Shown: positions 6,367 to 13,899 of the stretch, in pieces
How the letters are laid out: the number at the start of each line of letters is the position of its first letter
How positions within the stretch are numbered: the stretch's first letter is position 1
NCBI GenBank assembly: GCA_964606415.1
Contig: CAZSGN010000051.1
Span: forward strand, 1-13,899
Length of the DNA: 13,899 nucleotides
Source: CAZSGN01 sp964606415
GTDB taxonomy: Bacteria > Bacteroidota > Bacteroidia > Bacteroidales > JBBRXJ01
Direction of reading: 5' to 3'
Made by a program: the position numbers and the translations under genes
The notes under the pieces: model-generated
Told to the model about the DNA's origin: nothing
What the model saw: the letters and a program-made list of their open reading frames with translations, nothing else
Databases searched by the model: none

Positions 6367-6996
6367 ATGATTAAAAAACAAGAGGCAAAACAATATAACA
6401 AATTCATATTAACGTCCAAAGACCTGCTGAAGGATCCGGTCAGTCAATTTGATAAATGGTTTAATGAAGCCATTGCAGAAAATATAAGCATACCAGAGGC
6501 CATGACATTAAGCACAGCCGACCATGAAGGAAAAGTTAGTTCGAGGATAGTCCTTCTAAAAGATGTTATTGAAGAAGATTTTATCTTTTTCTCTAATTAC
6601 AAAAGTCGCAAAGGACAGCAGCTCGAGCAAAACCAGTATGCGTCTCTTTTATTTTTCTGGCCTGATTTTGAGAGACAAATAAGAATTGAAGGATTAATAA
6701 ATAAAACAGACTCATCGATTTCCGATCACTATTTTCACTCCCGTCCTTATGAAAGTCAAGCTGCCGCATGTATTTCTCCCCAAAGCGAACCTATCGCCGA
6801 AAGAGTGGAACTTGAACAAAAAATGAGTGAAATTTTAACCAATAACACCCCCATTGAAAGACCCAAAAACTGGGGTGGCTATAAACTCACCCCGGAGTTA
6901 TTTGAATTCTGGCAAGGTAGAAAACACCGCCTGCACGACCGCTTTCAATATACAAGGAAAGATGGCTTCTGGGAACATATTCGCCTGGCTCCCTGA
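6367..6996 (+). CDS. pdxH: pyridoxamine 5'-phosphate oxidase
   Basis: This 209-residue cytoplasmic flavoenzyme (EC 1.4.3.5) oxidises pyridoxine or pyridoxamine 5'-phosphate to pyridoxal 5'-phosphate, using FMN and O2 and releasing H2O2. Family motifs appear in order: MTLSTAD, SSRIVLLK (58-65), NYKSRKGQQL (77-86), RQIRIEG (103-109), YFHSRPYESQ followed by SPQS (122-140), WGGY (169-172), FEFWQGRKHRLHDR (with R188, H190 and R192 in the PLP/FMN site) and the terminal RLAP. Length and both ends match the family (about 210-218), so the gene is complete. It has its own promoter box and no partner gene. Its stop codon lies 5 bp from that of the convergent lipoprotein gene. The enzyme needs oxygen for salvage-type PLP synthesis, so the organism probably meets some oxygen. 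Confidence 0.96.
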   Translation: MIKKQEAKQYNKFILTSKDLLKDPVSQFDKWFNEAIAENISIPEAMTLSTADHEGKVSSRIVLLKDVIEEDFIFFSNYKSRKGQQLEQNQYASLLFFWPDFERQIRIEGLINKTDSSISDHYFHSRPYESQAAACISPQSEPIAERVELEQKMSEILTNNTPIERPKNWGGYKLTPELFEFWQGRKHRLHDRFQYTRKDGFWEHIRLAP

Positions 6997-7007
6997 TCAG
7001 ATCAGGG
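6991..7007. terminator. palindrome spanning the stop codons of two convergent genes
   Basis: CCCTGATCAGATCAGGG forms a 7-bp stem with a 3-nt loop. Both pdxH (+) and the lipoprotein gene (-) end in Pro-stop (CCC TGA), and each reading uses one arm. There is no T-run on either side, so it is at best a bidirectional transcript-end or stabilising hairpin, not a classical intrinsic terminator. Confidence 0.4.
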
Positions 7008-8159
7008 CTTGAATTGAATCGTCATCGCAGCAACTTCAGAAGGATTCAAAGGCGAATGATTGGTCAATCCTGAAGCCAAATCATCAAAAACAAGTGAATC
7101 AAGGGACGGAGGTGTTTCCGCCCGGATAAATCCATCAGCATCAAAATAAGCAGGTGCCCCGGCATTAATAAGGTAACTGTCAAGTTTCGATGAGTCAACA
7201 GTCTGTCCATCATTTTCAAGAAAAGTAACAACCTCGTTGGTAAGCACACCTTTAACGGAATACAACCCTAATAATGTATCCCGGTTTTCACTATTCAGAT
7301 CATCCGGAGGCAGGCCCAATTCAGCAACTCCTATATTTAACGAAGAATTGGCAGAACCCACAAAAGCATAATTAAAGCCCACATATTCAGGCACAAGAAT
7401 AACAGCCCTGGGATGAACAGAATTACCATAAAGTGTAATCGCATCCTGCAATTCCCCGGCAAATAAATATAAAGCACTCATGGCCTTTGTCTCACTCACA
7501 TCAGGCACAGGCAAACCTGTCATTTTTATCTCCATAGCCTTTTCAAAACCCATATTCAACGCCATTGCTGCCTCACTATAACGAACCCGGAAAAAAGCAT
7601 CAGGGTAATCCTTATAAAAATTCCGGTGAAGATTATAAGGCTTAAGAACAGCCAACCCATCGGATGGTTCTTTATCCCAGAAAAATTGAATCGCTTTTCC
7701 CCCATCCGTATTACTCTCAGAATTAGCGTCTGTAATACTCATCATATACTCCCATGTCTTTCCGGCAAAAGAAATATTCCTGAAAACAGATAAATTTTTT
7801 GTTCGTCCATCTTTCGGTCCCATAAAAGGGTAAGATTTCATATCGTCATCAAGATCAAGCTCTTCAAGATTATCAAGCAATTCATCAACCACTACCGCAG
7901 CATTCTTACCAAGAAATATAATCTCACGCAAATGATTGTAAATGGAATCACCACTAATAATAGCACTATCCTCAGCAGTTAAGCTCTTCTGCTGAATATT
8001 TACACTAAGCGCACCCGGAATATCTACGACAAAGTTTGACGGGAAAAATCCATTAACTTCCTGATCATCCTTGTCATCATAATCTTTCCGGCATCCACTT
8101 ATCAATATAAATGCTATAAGCAAACCAAAATAAAAATGAATATGTCGTTGATTAAACAT
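7002..8159 (-). CDS. lipoprotein of unknown function, last gene of the receptor operon
   Basis: This 385-residue protein has a lipoprotein signal: H6-to-I20 hydrophobic run, then the lipobox I-S-G-C with the lipidated Cys at 23. The residues after it (RKDYDDKDD) are rich in Lys and Asp and partly resemble the Bacteroidota lipoprotein export signal, suggesting the outer face of the outer membrane. The body (FPSNFVVDIPGALSV, later FFWDKEPSDG and KPYNLHRNFYKDYPDAFFRVRY) has no transmembrane segment, no metal-binding motif and no named domain that I recognise. It lies 95 bp after the DUF4249 gene on the same strand, so it probably belongs to the TonB receptor operon and may bind or deliver the same ligand. 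The 95-bp spacer is the widest in the operon and could hold a separate promoter. Function is unknown. Confidence 0.78.
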   Translation of the reverse strand: MFNQRHIHFYFGLLIAFILISGCRKDYDDKDDQEVNGFFPSNFVVDIPGALSVNIQQKSLTAEDSAIISGDSIYNHLREIIFLGKNAAVVVDELLDNLEELDLDDDMKSYPFMGPKDGRTKNLSVFRNISFAGKTWEYMMSITDANSESNTDGGKAIQFFWDKEPSDGLAVLKPYNLHRNFYKDYPDAFFRVRYSEAAMALNMGFEKAMEIKMTGLPVPDVSETKAMSALYLFAGELQDAITLYGNSVHPRAVILVPEYVGFNYAFVGSANSSLNIGVAELGLPPDDLNSENRDTLLGLYSVKGVLTNEVVTFLENDGQTVDSSKLDSYLINAGAPAYFDADGFIRAETPPSLDSLVFDDLASGLTNHSPLNPSEVAAMTIQFKP

Positions 8160-8254
8160 AAAAATGAGTTATAAAACAATACACTTAAGTAAAACAAAAC
8201 CCCCTCTTTTTCAGAAAAATTGCGCTTTTCTCCTCATGGAAATTCATAATATGC

Positions 8255-9169
8255 CTAATAAATAACAGTATCCATAACCTGTACAGTTGCCGCACCAAAA
8301 TACCCCATCGCCCCATCACTCAAATTGGAACGGACATTTGACTGATACACGTCAAAAACAGAGCCTCGCCAGACTGTCTCAATCAATAAAGAGCGGTAAA
8401 AATCTGCATAATCAGGGCCCAGTGCATATATCCGCTGCTCCATGCGTGTACCTTCCGGAAACTTAACCTTTTGTTGATCGGGTTTAAGTTGGTGATTAAT
8501 ATCGAAATTCTCAAGTGCAAAAAATAACATCCTGGCTTTTTGAAGACTATCGGGCAACAGATAATGACTCCTGGTATGTGACCAATCAAGATTCACCTGT
8601 AACATGGCTGATCCGGAATAATCAAACACCCCAGACATATAAAAAGATTCCGTATCATCTTCATCCCGCTGGTAACTCATAAAGTTATAATGCCTGAGCG
8701 GCACCATTGAAGTGCTGGCAGAATAATTTTCCCCTTTGTATCTAACCCGAAGATGATAAGTTGTCCCTATATTACCTGTTATCATTGAATCGGAAAGATA
8801 AAGACCACTCCCGTTCTGATATTCAAATAGTTCATAATTTTTTTGGTCACTATAAATAGTTACATCAGCACCCGAGATAGGCTCTGGAAAACCATTCAAA
8901 TCTGTTACCGGATGAGAAAGCCGAACATAATGAGATGTAACAATAGTATCAAGCCGAACTCCATTCACCTTATTGGTTAACATCCCCTCTACCACAATAA
9001 AATCAGCATCCGAACCCTCCATTTCCCAGTCAATCCGCTCCTCAATACCACAAGAATAAAATGTGATAATCAAAATCAAACCCATCAATCGTTCCCCCAA
9101 CCGCCACCTGCATTTGGGAAAGTACAATGGACATTGAAAAAACAGATGTTGAATATTCTTTTCCTGCAT
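8255..9169 (-). CDS. DUF4249 lipoprotein, partner of the TonB-dependent receptor
   Basis: The frame is 304 residues from the ATG at 9169, six bases after the receptor stop. The lipidated Cys would be residue 40 (LIITFYSC), and the N-terminal 22 residues look unlike a signal peptide. A TTG at codon 24 would give a normal 17-residue signal. The ATG at codon 29 leaves only 11 residues, which is too short. After the Cys come GIEERIDWE, with two Glu at +4 and +5. The mature protein shows the DUF4249 pattern: FIVVEGMLTN, the segment TSHYVRLSHPVTD, PISGADVTIYSDQ, GLYLSDS and GTTYHLRVRYKGENY (about residues 56-150), and a C-terminus ending in a beta-rich run. DUF4249 lipoproteins typically sit beside TonB-dependent receptors in Bacteroidota. 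They are assumed to act with the receptor at the outer membrane, but their biochemical role is not established. Confidence 0.85.
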   Translation of the reverse strand: MQEKNIQHLFFQCPLYFPKCRWRLGERLMGLILIITFYSCGIEERIDWEMEGSDADFIVVEGMLTNKVNGVRLDTIVTSHYVRLSHPVTDLNGFPEPISGADVTIYSDQKNYELFEYQNGSGLYLSDSMITGNIGTTYHLRVRYKGENYSASTSMVPLRHYNFMSYQRDEDDTESFYMSGVFDYSGSAMLQVNLDWSHTRSHYLLPDSLQKARMLFFALENFDINHQLKPDQQKVKFPEGTRMEQRIYALGPDYADFYRSLLIETVWRGSVFDVYQSNVRSNLSDGAMGYFGAATVQVMDTVIY

Positions 9170-9175
9170 AAATAA

Positions 9176-11809
9176 TTAAAATTTAATTGAATAAGTTAAT
9201 GAAGGAACAATTCCAAAAAACACCATCTGGGTAGTCACATATTCCGGTGATCTGTATAAATTAGAAGGGATAACAAGAGAGCCATCCTGCAATTGAATTT
9301 TATTGTAATTAATATAAACTGGATTTTTCCTGTTATATGCATTATAAAAAGATAAAGTCAAATGATGTTCAAATAATTCACCATCCGGATTAAGATTCAA
9401 ACTTGCACTTAAATCCAGGCGATGATAATCAGGCAGGCGATCATTATTTTTGGATGAATAATATGGGATTTTATAGCCATTAACAAAATAAAATGCGGTG
9501 GGGGCTGTAATAGCAGCACCCGTAGAATAAGTCCAGCTAGCAGAGATATCCCAGCTTCTGGATAACTGGTAAGCAAAAAACAACGAAAAATCATGCGGCT
9601 TATCATACAAAGCCGGATAGGGTTTGTTATTATTCACCCCTTGTGTCTGTTTTCGAGCCCGTGACCAGGTATAACTCAACCATCCCTCCATTTTCCCAAT
9701 ATGCTTTTTAAGCATGAACTCCAATCCATACGAGTAGGCTTTCCCAAATCGCAATTCTCCTTCTATATGCGCATTAAGAAGCATTTGAGCATGGTCACGA
9801 TAATCAATCTGTTCTTCCATGGTTTTATAGAAAGACTCCAGGCTAACATGCATATCCCAATCTGGTATTTCCCGAAAGTAACCTGCTGCAAATTGCTCGG
9901 ACCTCTGCATGGGGATATTAGGCCCACTGGGAAACCATACCTCTATGTTTGAAAAAGGGCTAATTGAATTGGATAAAAGCTGAATGGGCTGATGAATCAG
10001 ATTATAGCTGGCTTTGAAGGATGAAAGTGAATCAATAAGAAACTTAGCCGATATCCTTGGCTCCAAATTAACAAAAGTATTATATATTTCACCCCTTTCC
10101 TGAAAATTAGTGTCAGTCACCTTGTAATCCTGGTCAAACTCAAACTCGGTCGCAGGCCCCATATTCATCCATACCGGCGCTCTGATTCCTGCCCTGACAG
10201 AAAGCCGGTCAGTAATGTTTCGTTTATTACTCAAATAAACAGCTCCCCCAATTGCCTGGCGGGTAGGAACCACAGGGAGATCAAAAAAAGCTATTTCATC
10301 ATCAAAATAAATATTACCCGGATCAAATGTATGTTGATTGGCCTCAAACCCAAAACGCCATGTATTTGACGGGTTAAGAAACCAGGTAAAATCATTTTTA
10401 AATGAGATGTTTGCAATATAAGACTTCCAGTGCTGCTGAGTCTCCCGGTCATACACAATATTATAATCGTATTTACTGGTATAGAGCGTTGTATTGGAAA
10501 ATAATTTATCATTAAAAATATGATTCCATCTCAATGTAGCAATTCCATTCATCCACTTAAACCCGGTATTCGCATCTTCGGGAAAAAATATATCCTGCCC
10601 GGCATAAGCTGTTAAATAAATTCTGTTATTGTCATTGATTTTAAAATTAATTTTCCCGTTAAGATCATAAAAATACACGTCCAACTCAGGATTATTCCAT
10701 TTAAAAAAATATTCAATATTACTTCGCCTGGCAGAGACAAAGAAAGAACTCTTTCCTTCCTCAATCGGTCCTTCCAATGCAATCTTGCTAAGATAAAAGC
10801 CAATCCCTGCCGTACCATGAAACTCATTTAAATTACCTTCTTTGGTCTTGATATCAATTAAAGAAGAAAGACGTCCGCCATATCTCGCTGGGATATCTCC
10901 TTTGTAAATTTTAATATCATTGATTGCATCAGGCATGAAGCTGCTGAAAAAACCAAGAAAATGAGAAGGATTGAAAATAGGAGCCTCATCAACAAGGATC
11001 AAATTTTGATCTCTTGAGCCACCACGAACAAAAAAGGCATTGGATCCTTCGCCGTAAAAATCAATCCCTGGAAGCGTTTGCAAAGACTTGAGCACATCAT
11101 TCTCCCCAAAATATTCAGGCATTTTCTCAAAAGTCCCGGGATTAACATCAATTTCGCTCATCTGCGTCTGACGGATAATATCTCCTCTGTTTAAAGAATT
11201 AACAACCACCTCTTTAATTTTTTCTGACGCAGGAAGCAAATCCATATTCACACGTTTATTTTCAGTCAAGTGGACTTTCAATATTTGCTTCTGATAACCC
11301 AGAAAAGAATAATTCAGTTCATAAACACCTGCCGGCAGGGTTATCGAATAAAAACCATAATCATTCGTTGCCACACCCCGCGGTGAATTTTTAAGGCTTA
11401 CTGTTGCTCCTATCAGGGCTTCACCAGAAAAATCATCCCGGACAAACCCACTCAAGGTAAAATATTTCATGCCACCAGCATGATTCTTTACAGATTTGGG
11501 TTTAATAACAACCTGGTCTTCCACCACAAAAAAAGTCATATCCGTATGCCTGAAAAGTTCTTTAAGAATGGCTTTGATCTTTTTCCCCTCGGATTTTACA
11601 GAGAAACTTCCCTTGGGTAAACTCTCTTTGACGTAAGAAAAATGAATATTTGAGTGTTGAGAAATCTCTTCAAGAATATCGGCGATTTCCTCCTGATTAA
11701 TATCAATAAAAACTTTTTTGTCCAATATCGTTTCCTGGGCTTGCAAAGAACCAAAAAGAAAACAATAAGACAAACAACAAAAATAGATATGAACAATTTT
11801 GATTTTCAT
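9176..11809 (-). CDS. TonB-dependent outer-membrane receptor/transducer with STN domain
   Basis: This is a complete 877-residue receptor. A signal peptide covers about residues 1-25. An STN (secretin/TonB short N-terminal) domain spans 32-104 (VFIDINQEEIADILEEIS through FFVVEDQVVIKP). A carboxypeptidase-like regulatory beta-sandwich spans 117-203 (LSGFVRDDFSGEALIGATV, then ATNDYGFYSITLPAG). The plug occupies about 215-335 (LQTLPGIDF, FVRGGSRDQNLILVDEAPIFN, IYKGDIPARYGGRLSSLIDI). A long beta barrel runs to the C-terminus, which closes with Phe. The receptor takes up a ligand through the outer membrane with TonB energy. The STN domain is the part that signals to an inner-membrane FecR protein, and such a gene lies directly upstream with only 3 bp between stop and start. 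No SusD gene is present and a DUF4249 gene follows instead, so this is not a classic glycan SusCD pair. The ligand cannot be read from the sequence. Confidence 0.93.
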   Translation of the reverse strand: MKIKIVHIYFCCLSYCFLFGSLQAQETILDKKVFIDINQEEIADILEEISQHSNIHFSYVKESLPKGSFSVKSEGKKIKAILKELFRHTDMTFFVVEDQVVIKPKSVKNHAGGMKYFTLSGFVRDDFSGEALIGATVSLKNSPRGVATNDYGFYSITLPAGVYELNYSFLGYQKQILKVHLTENKRVNMDLLPASEKIKEVVVNSLNRGDIIRQTQMSEIDVNPGTFEKMPEYFGENDVLKSLQTLPGIDFYGEGSNAFFVRGGSRDQNLILVDEAPIFNPSHFLGFFSSFMPDAINDIKIYKGDIPARYGGRLSSLIDIKTKEGNLNEFHGTAGIGFYLSKIALEGPIEEGKSSFFVSARRSNIEYFFKWNNPELDVYFYDLNGKINFKINDNNRIYLTAYAGQDIFFPEDANTGFKWMNGIATLRWNHIFNDKLFSNTTLYTSKYDYNIVYDRETQQHWKSYIANISFKNDFTWFLNPSNTWRFGFEANQHTFDPGNIYFDDEIAFFDLPVVPTRQAIGGAVYLSNKRNITDRLSVRAGIRAPVWMNMGPATEFEFDQDYKVTDTNFQERGEIYNTFVNLEPRISAKFLIDSLSSFKASYNLIHQPIQLLSNSISPFSNIEVWFPSGPNIPMQRSEQFAAGYFREIPDWDMHVSLESFYKTMEEQIDYRDHAQMLLNAHIEGELRFGKAYSYGLEFMLKKHIGKMEGWLSYTWSRARKQTQGVNNNKPYPALYDKPHDFSLFFAYQLSRSWDISASWTYSTGAAITAPTAFYFVNGYKIPYYSSKNNDRLPDYHRLDLSASLNLNPDGELFEHHLTLSFYNAYNRKNPVYINYNKIQLQDGSLVIPSNLYRSPEYVTTQMVFFGIVPSLTYSIKF

Positions 11810-11812
11810 TGA

Positions 11813-12823
11813 TCAGCAACCTTCACCAAGGATCTCAATACATTCTCCATCCCGGTTAATCTCCACCTCAAGCGTGGATTCCAAGACTTTTAGAATGGCA
11901 TCAAGGGATTGATCCTCAAAGGTAGCTGAATAACGGCAATTATTCAAATCTTTGCTCTTAATTATCACAGAAGCATTGTATATTTCATTCAAATCCTTCA
12001 CAACCTGGAGAAGGGGAGTATTACGAAAAGTAATTTTCTTGGTCATCCAGGCCAAATAATTGCGCTCATCATTATGCTGTTTGCTGAAACGTCTGTATGC
12101 TTTTTCAAAAGATGCTTTCTCCCCGCTTTTCACGATTATTTTACTGCTTCCCTTCTTTGCCTGAAGGGCAACTTTCCCTTCCTCAACGATCACTTTATCA
12201 AACTCATTCTTTGCAGCGGCATCAACATAAAAAGAAGTTCCAAGCACCCGTATGGTCATGTCCCCTGCCTCAATTAAAAAAGGTTTTTTATTTTTTTTTA
12301 TATCAAAATGGGCATCTCCTTTAAGAATTACTTTCCGTTCCTGCGTCTTTCCAAAATCATCAGGATACTGAACACTTGCATGACGATTCAATGTAATACT
12401 TGATCCATCAGGCAAAAGCATGCTCTGTGGCTCGTCTTTTACAGCAAATTGTTCATAAGTTGTTTGTTCGAAAAACCTGAATATCCCTGCCAAAAAAAGC
12501 ATCAATAAAACAATAACAGCAGCATATTTCAACATTCGGGAAGTAAATCTTTTGGTGACTGCCTTATCTGAATCCGGCTGTGCTTTTTGATAATCCAGCC
12601 TGTTTTTCAAACGTGTCCACTCGACATCAAGGTCAATGCGCTTATGAATGGTATCATTTTTTGCATGCTCCCATATTTTCAGATAATCCAAAAACAACGC
12701 TTCCACCTCAGCATTTTGCGCCCGGAGCAAACGGAGCATTTTCTTCTCATCTTCCGTAGCCTCTCCTGTTAAGACCCGGACAATCAATTGCTCTTGCTGA
12801 TTTAGTTGCTTTGTATTTTTCAT
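11813..12823 (-). CDS. FecR-type anti-sigma factor
   Basis: I chose the ATG at 12823 (336 residues) over a TTG five codons upstream. The N-terminal cytoplasmic part (about 1-95) holds the sigma-binding helices, with W51 and W69 in the typical DUF4880-like region. A single membrane segment lies at about 98-118 (MLKYAAVIVLLMLFLAGIF). The periplasmic FecR domain follows (MLLPDGSSITLNRHASVQYP, then VILKGDAHFDI and VLGTSFYVDA), and then the DUF4974 domain (about 253-331: ITFRNTPLLQVVKDLNEIY through ILKVLESTLEVEI), which contacts the receptor STN domain. It would hold the ECF sigma factor inactive until the receptor binds its ligand. It lies between the sigma gene (55 bp spacer) and the receptor gene (3 bp), the standard order. 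A run of nine As codes part of KKNKKPF, but the frame is intact. Confidence 0.93.
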   Translation of the reverse strand: MKNTKQLNQQEQLIVRVLTGEATEDEKKMLRLLRAQNAEVEALFLDYLKIWEHAKNDTIHKRIDLDVEWTRLKNRLDYQKAQPDSDKAVTKRFTSRMLKYAAVIVLLMLFLAGIFRFFEQTTYEQFAVKDEPQSMLLPDGSSITLNRHASVQYPDDFGKTQERKVILKGDAHFDIKKNKKPFLIEAGDMTIRVLGTSFYVDAAAKNEFDKVIVEEGKVALQAKKGSSKIIVKSGEKASFEKAYRRFSKQHNDERNYLAWMTKKITFRNTPLLQVVKDLNEIYNASVIIKSKDLNNCRYSATFEDQSLDAILKVLESTLEVEINRDGECIEILGEGC

Positions 12824-12878
12824 TTTTTTACTTCTCAAATATGTTTACACCTCAAAAAATCATTACCCTGATAAAAAA

Positions 12879-13448
12879 TTAAAAAAAGAGCAACAAAATC
12901 ATCATTAAGAAGACCAGACCAGCAAGTTCTTTTCGAAGTGTTTTCAAAGCTTTTGATATTTGTGTTTCTACAGTTTTAACAGATATCCCCAACTCTTCAG
13001 CAATCTCTGTGTATTTCATTTCCTGGAACCTGCTCATCATAAAAATATTTTTGCATTTTAAAGGAAGTTTATCTATTGCTTTATGAACTTTTTGCTTAAG
13101 CTCCCTTTCATGATCACTATTGTTTTGCTCCTCAATTTCTGAGGACTCCGCCAAAGCTTCCAGGTCCGATGGGTTACTGCTGAATTTTTTATTATCACGA
13201 ATAAAATTAAGAGAGCGATTATGGACAGAAGTGAAGAGGTAAGATTTAATAGGCCTTTGAGGATCAATAGAGTCACGTTTCTCCCATAGCCTGATAAATA
13301 CATCATGCACAATTTCGTTTGCCGAATCCTGATCCTTTACAAACTGATATGAAAAAGCCACCAGCGCTTTGAAATGTTCCCGGAACAACCATTCAAAATG
13401 CTCAAGATCAAAAGCTCCTTCTATATTTTTTTTATCGTGGGATGTCAC
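12879..13448 (-). CDS. ECF RNA polymerase sigma factor (FecI-like, Bacteroidota expansion type)
   Basis: This 189-residue protein starts at a GTG, because the only nearby upstream ATG is followed at once by a stop. Region 2 spans about 14-84 (LFREHFKALVAFSYQFVKDQDSA, VHDVFIRLWEKR, then YLFTSVHNRSLNFIRD). Region 4 spans about 116-172 (VHKAIDKLPLKCKNIFMMSRFQ, then YTEIAEELGISVKTVETQI). The C-terminal 17 residues (GLVFLMMILLLFF) are strongly hydrophobic, a trait I associate with this Bacteroidota sigma family. They may hold the protein at the membrane or against FecR. It directs RNA polymerase to the receptor operon when FecR releases it. It is the first gene of that operon and has a promoter close to the Bacteroidota housekeeping consensus, so basal expression does not depend on itself. 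Confidence 0.94.
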   Translation of the reverse strand: MTSHDKKNIEGAFDLEHFEWLFREHFKALVAFSYQFVKDQDSANEIVHDVFIRLWEKRDSIDPQRPIKSYLFTSVHNRSLNFIRDNKKFSSNPSDLEALAESSEIEEQNNSDHERELKQKVHKAIDKLPLKCKNIFMMSRFQEMKYTEIAEELGISVKTVETQISKALKTLRKELAGLVFLMMILLLFF

Positions 13449-13473
13449 AATTGGTTTTTACATTGTACTGACC

Positions 13474-13504
13474 CAAAAATACAGATTAAGCGCCTGACAA
13501 ACAA
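13474..13504 (-). promoter_or_regulatory. housekeeping-type promoter of the sigma/FecR/receptor operon
   Basis: On the minus strand TTG (13502-13504) is followed by 20 nt and then TATTTTTG (13474-13481), a full match to TAnnTTTG with the expected spacing. The start point would be near 13467, giving a leader of about 20 nt to the GTG at 13448. It lies between the 64-residue protein gene and the sigma gene, so the operon can be transcribed on its own. Confidence 0.6.
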
Positions 13505-13536
13505 GAAAGAGTAGAAAAAATAATATACCGTCACGA

Positions 13537-13731
13537 TTAATCCTGGAGAAGAAACTGGTAAACTTCAGATATCACATCCGGATGCTGATGGTAAAACTGA
13601 TCTTTAATCCATTTTCTCAGGACAAAAAATTCATAGGTTGATATCCAGTCGAAAGCATTGATCAATGTTGCTCTGAATCTTTCTTTGTCATGCGCGGATG
13701 CAGCAAGCAATTCCTTCTGATGGTCAAGCAT
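13537..13731 (-). CDS. small protein of unknown function (paralogue of the protein at 252-443)
   Basis: This gene encodes 64 residues from the ATG at 13731. The protein is soluble, probably helical, without signal peptide or membrane segment, and shows no named domain. It aligns end to end without gaps with the 63-residue product at 252-443 (25 identical residues by my count). Both keep MLxHQK at the start, DKExFR, W29, YEx-F, WxK, and HxDVIxEV near the end. It lies on the same strand as the sigma operon, 88 bp upstream of the sigma gene, but a good promoter in that gap makes co-transcription unnecessary. Its own promoter is unclear: TATGTTTA about 65 nt upstream is a one-mismatch -7 box without a -33 element. 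Function is unknown, and a link with the sigma factor is possible but not shown. Confidence 0.72.
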   Translation of the reverse strand: MLDHQKELLAASAHDKERFRATLINAFDWISTYEFFVLRKWIKDQFYHQHPDVISEVYQFLLQD

Positions 13732-13811
13732 ATCGTCAAATTTTGATTTATTTCATTTTGCAAAAAAAGGCCTTCTCCGGATTCAAAAAATCTGTTAAAC
13801 ATATTACTCCC

Positions 13812-13840
13812 GATGATGATATTCATCATCATTTTTTTTT
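13812..13840 (+). terminator. intrinsic-terminator-like hairpin with T-run, no + strand gene before it
   Basis: GATGATGA (13812-13819) pairs with TCATCATC (13823-13830) around a 3-nt loop, and nine Ts follow (13832-13840) on the plus strand. The stem is AT-rich and moderate in strength. No plus-strand coding region precedes it within the window after 6996, so it would end a non-coding or antisense transcript, or it may be chance. Confidence 0.4.
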
Positions 13841-13899
13841 GTTAGTTCTACCACTAATTTAATGAAAGCTTGCAATTTGTTTATATGTAGATAAAATAT

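Noticed and set aside
9176..11809. Interpretation as a SusC/SusD glycan-uptake locus
   Set aside because: No SusD-like gene, glycoside hydrolase or sulfatase is present. The partner is a DUF4249 lipoprotein, so a glycan substrate is not supported.
12283..12300. Poly-A tract in fecR as a phase-variation or frameshift site
   Set aside because: The frame is intact, and the run simply encodes Lys/Asn codons before the usual KPF motif. Evidence for switching is absent.
12824..12838. TTG start for the FecR gene five codons upstream of the ATG
   Set aside because: An ATG followed by a normal FecR N-terminus is adjacent. The extension adds nothing conserved.

Overview
The window is an AT-rich stretch of a Bacteroidota chromosome, probably Bacteroidales or Marinilabiliales-like. 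Four things point there: the ECF sigma / FecR / SusC-like TonB receptor / DUF4249 lipoprotein cassette; OmpA proteins carrying a SprB-type repeat; the lack of Shine-Dalgarno sequences; and promoter boxes that fit the Bacteroidota consensus (TTG, about 20 nt, TAnnTTTG). A run of ten Ns at 5869-5878 shows that the source is a draft scaffold. No tRNA, rRNA, CRISPR array, transposase or phage gene was seen.

Layout. Positions 1-443 hold a promoter and a 63-residue protein of unknown function. Positions 444-866 have no gene but contain two adjacent strong inverted repeats. Positions 867-4310 (+) hold two envelope genes: a secreted OmpA-family protein with a SprB-like repeat, and a secreted protein with five exact 37-residue TPR-like units followed by a propeller-like domain. 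Positions 4360-5680 (+) hold a tightly linked pair: a hemerythrin-like protein related to the iron-sulfur repair protein YtfE/RIC, and a LuxR-type regulator with a degenerate receiver domain. Positions 5879-6296 (-) hold a PPC/DUF296 protein whose C-terminus is lost in the assembly gap. Divergent from it is pdxH (6367-6996, +), which makes pyridoxal 5'-phosphate. pdxH converges with the operon on the minus strand, and the two stop codons sit in one 17-bp hairpin.

Positions 13448 down to 7002 (-) form one probable operon: ECF sigma factor, FecR-type anti-sigma factor, TonB-dependent transducer/receptor with an STN domain, DUF4249 lipoprotein, and an unknown lipoprotein. By analogy with FecIRA, ligand binding to the receptor would be relayed through its STN domain to FecR, which would release the sigma factor to transcribe the operon. 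The ligand cannot be read from the sequence. Upstream of the sigma gene, on the same strand, lies a 64-residue protein that is a clear, gap-free paralogue of the small protein at the other end of the window.

The best candidates for something undescribed are the small-protein pair, the structured non-coding block at 686-751, the hemerythrin variant with its partner regulator, and the unknown lipoprotein that closes the receptor operon.
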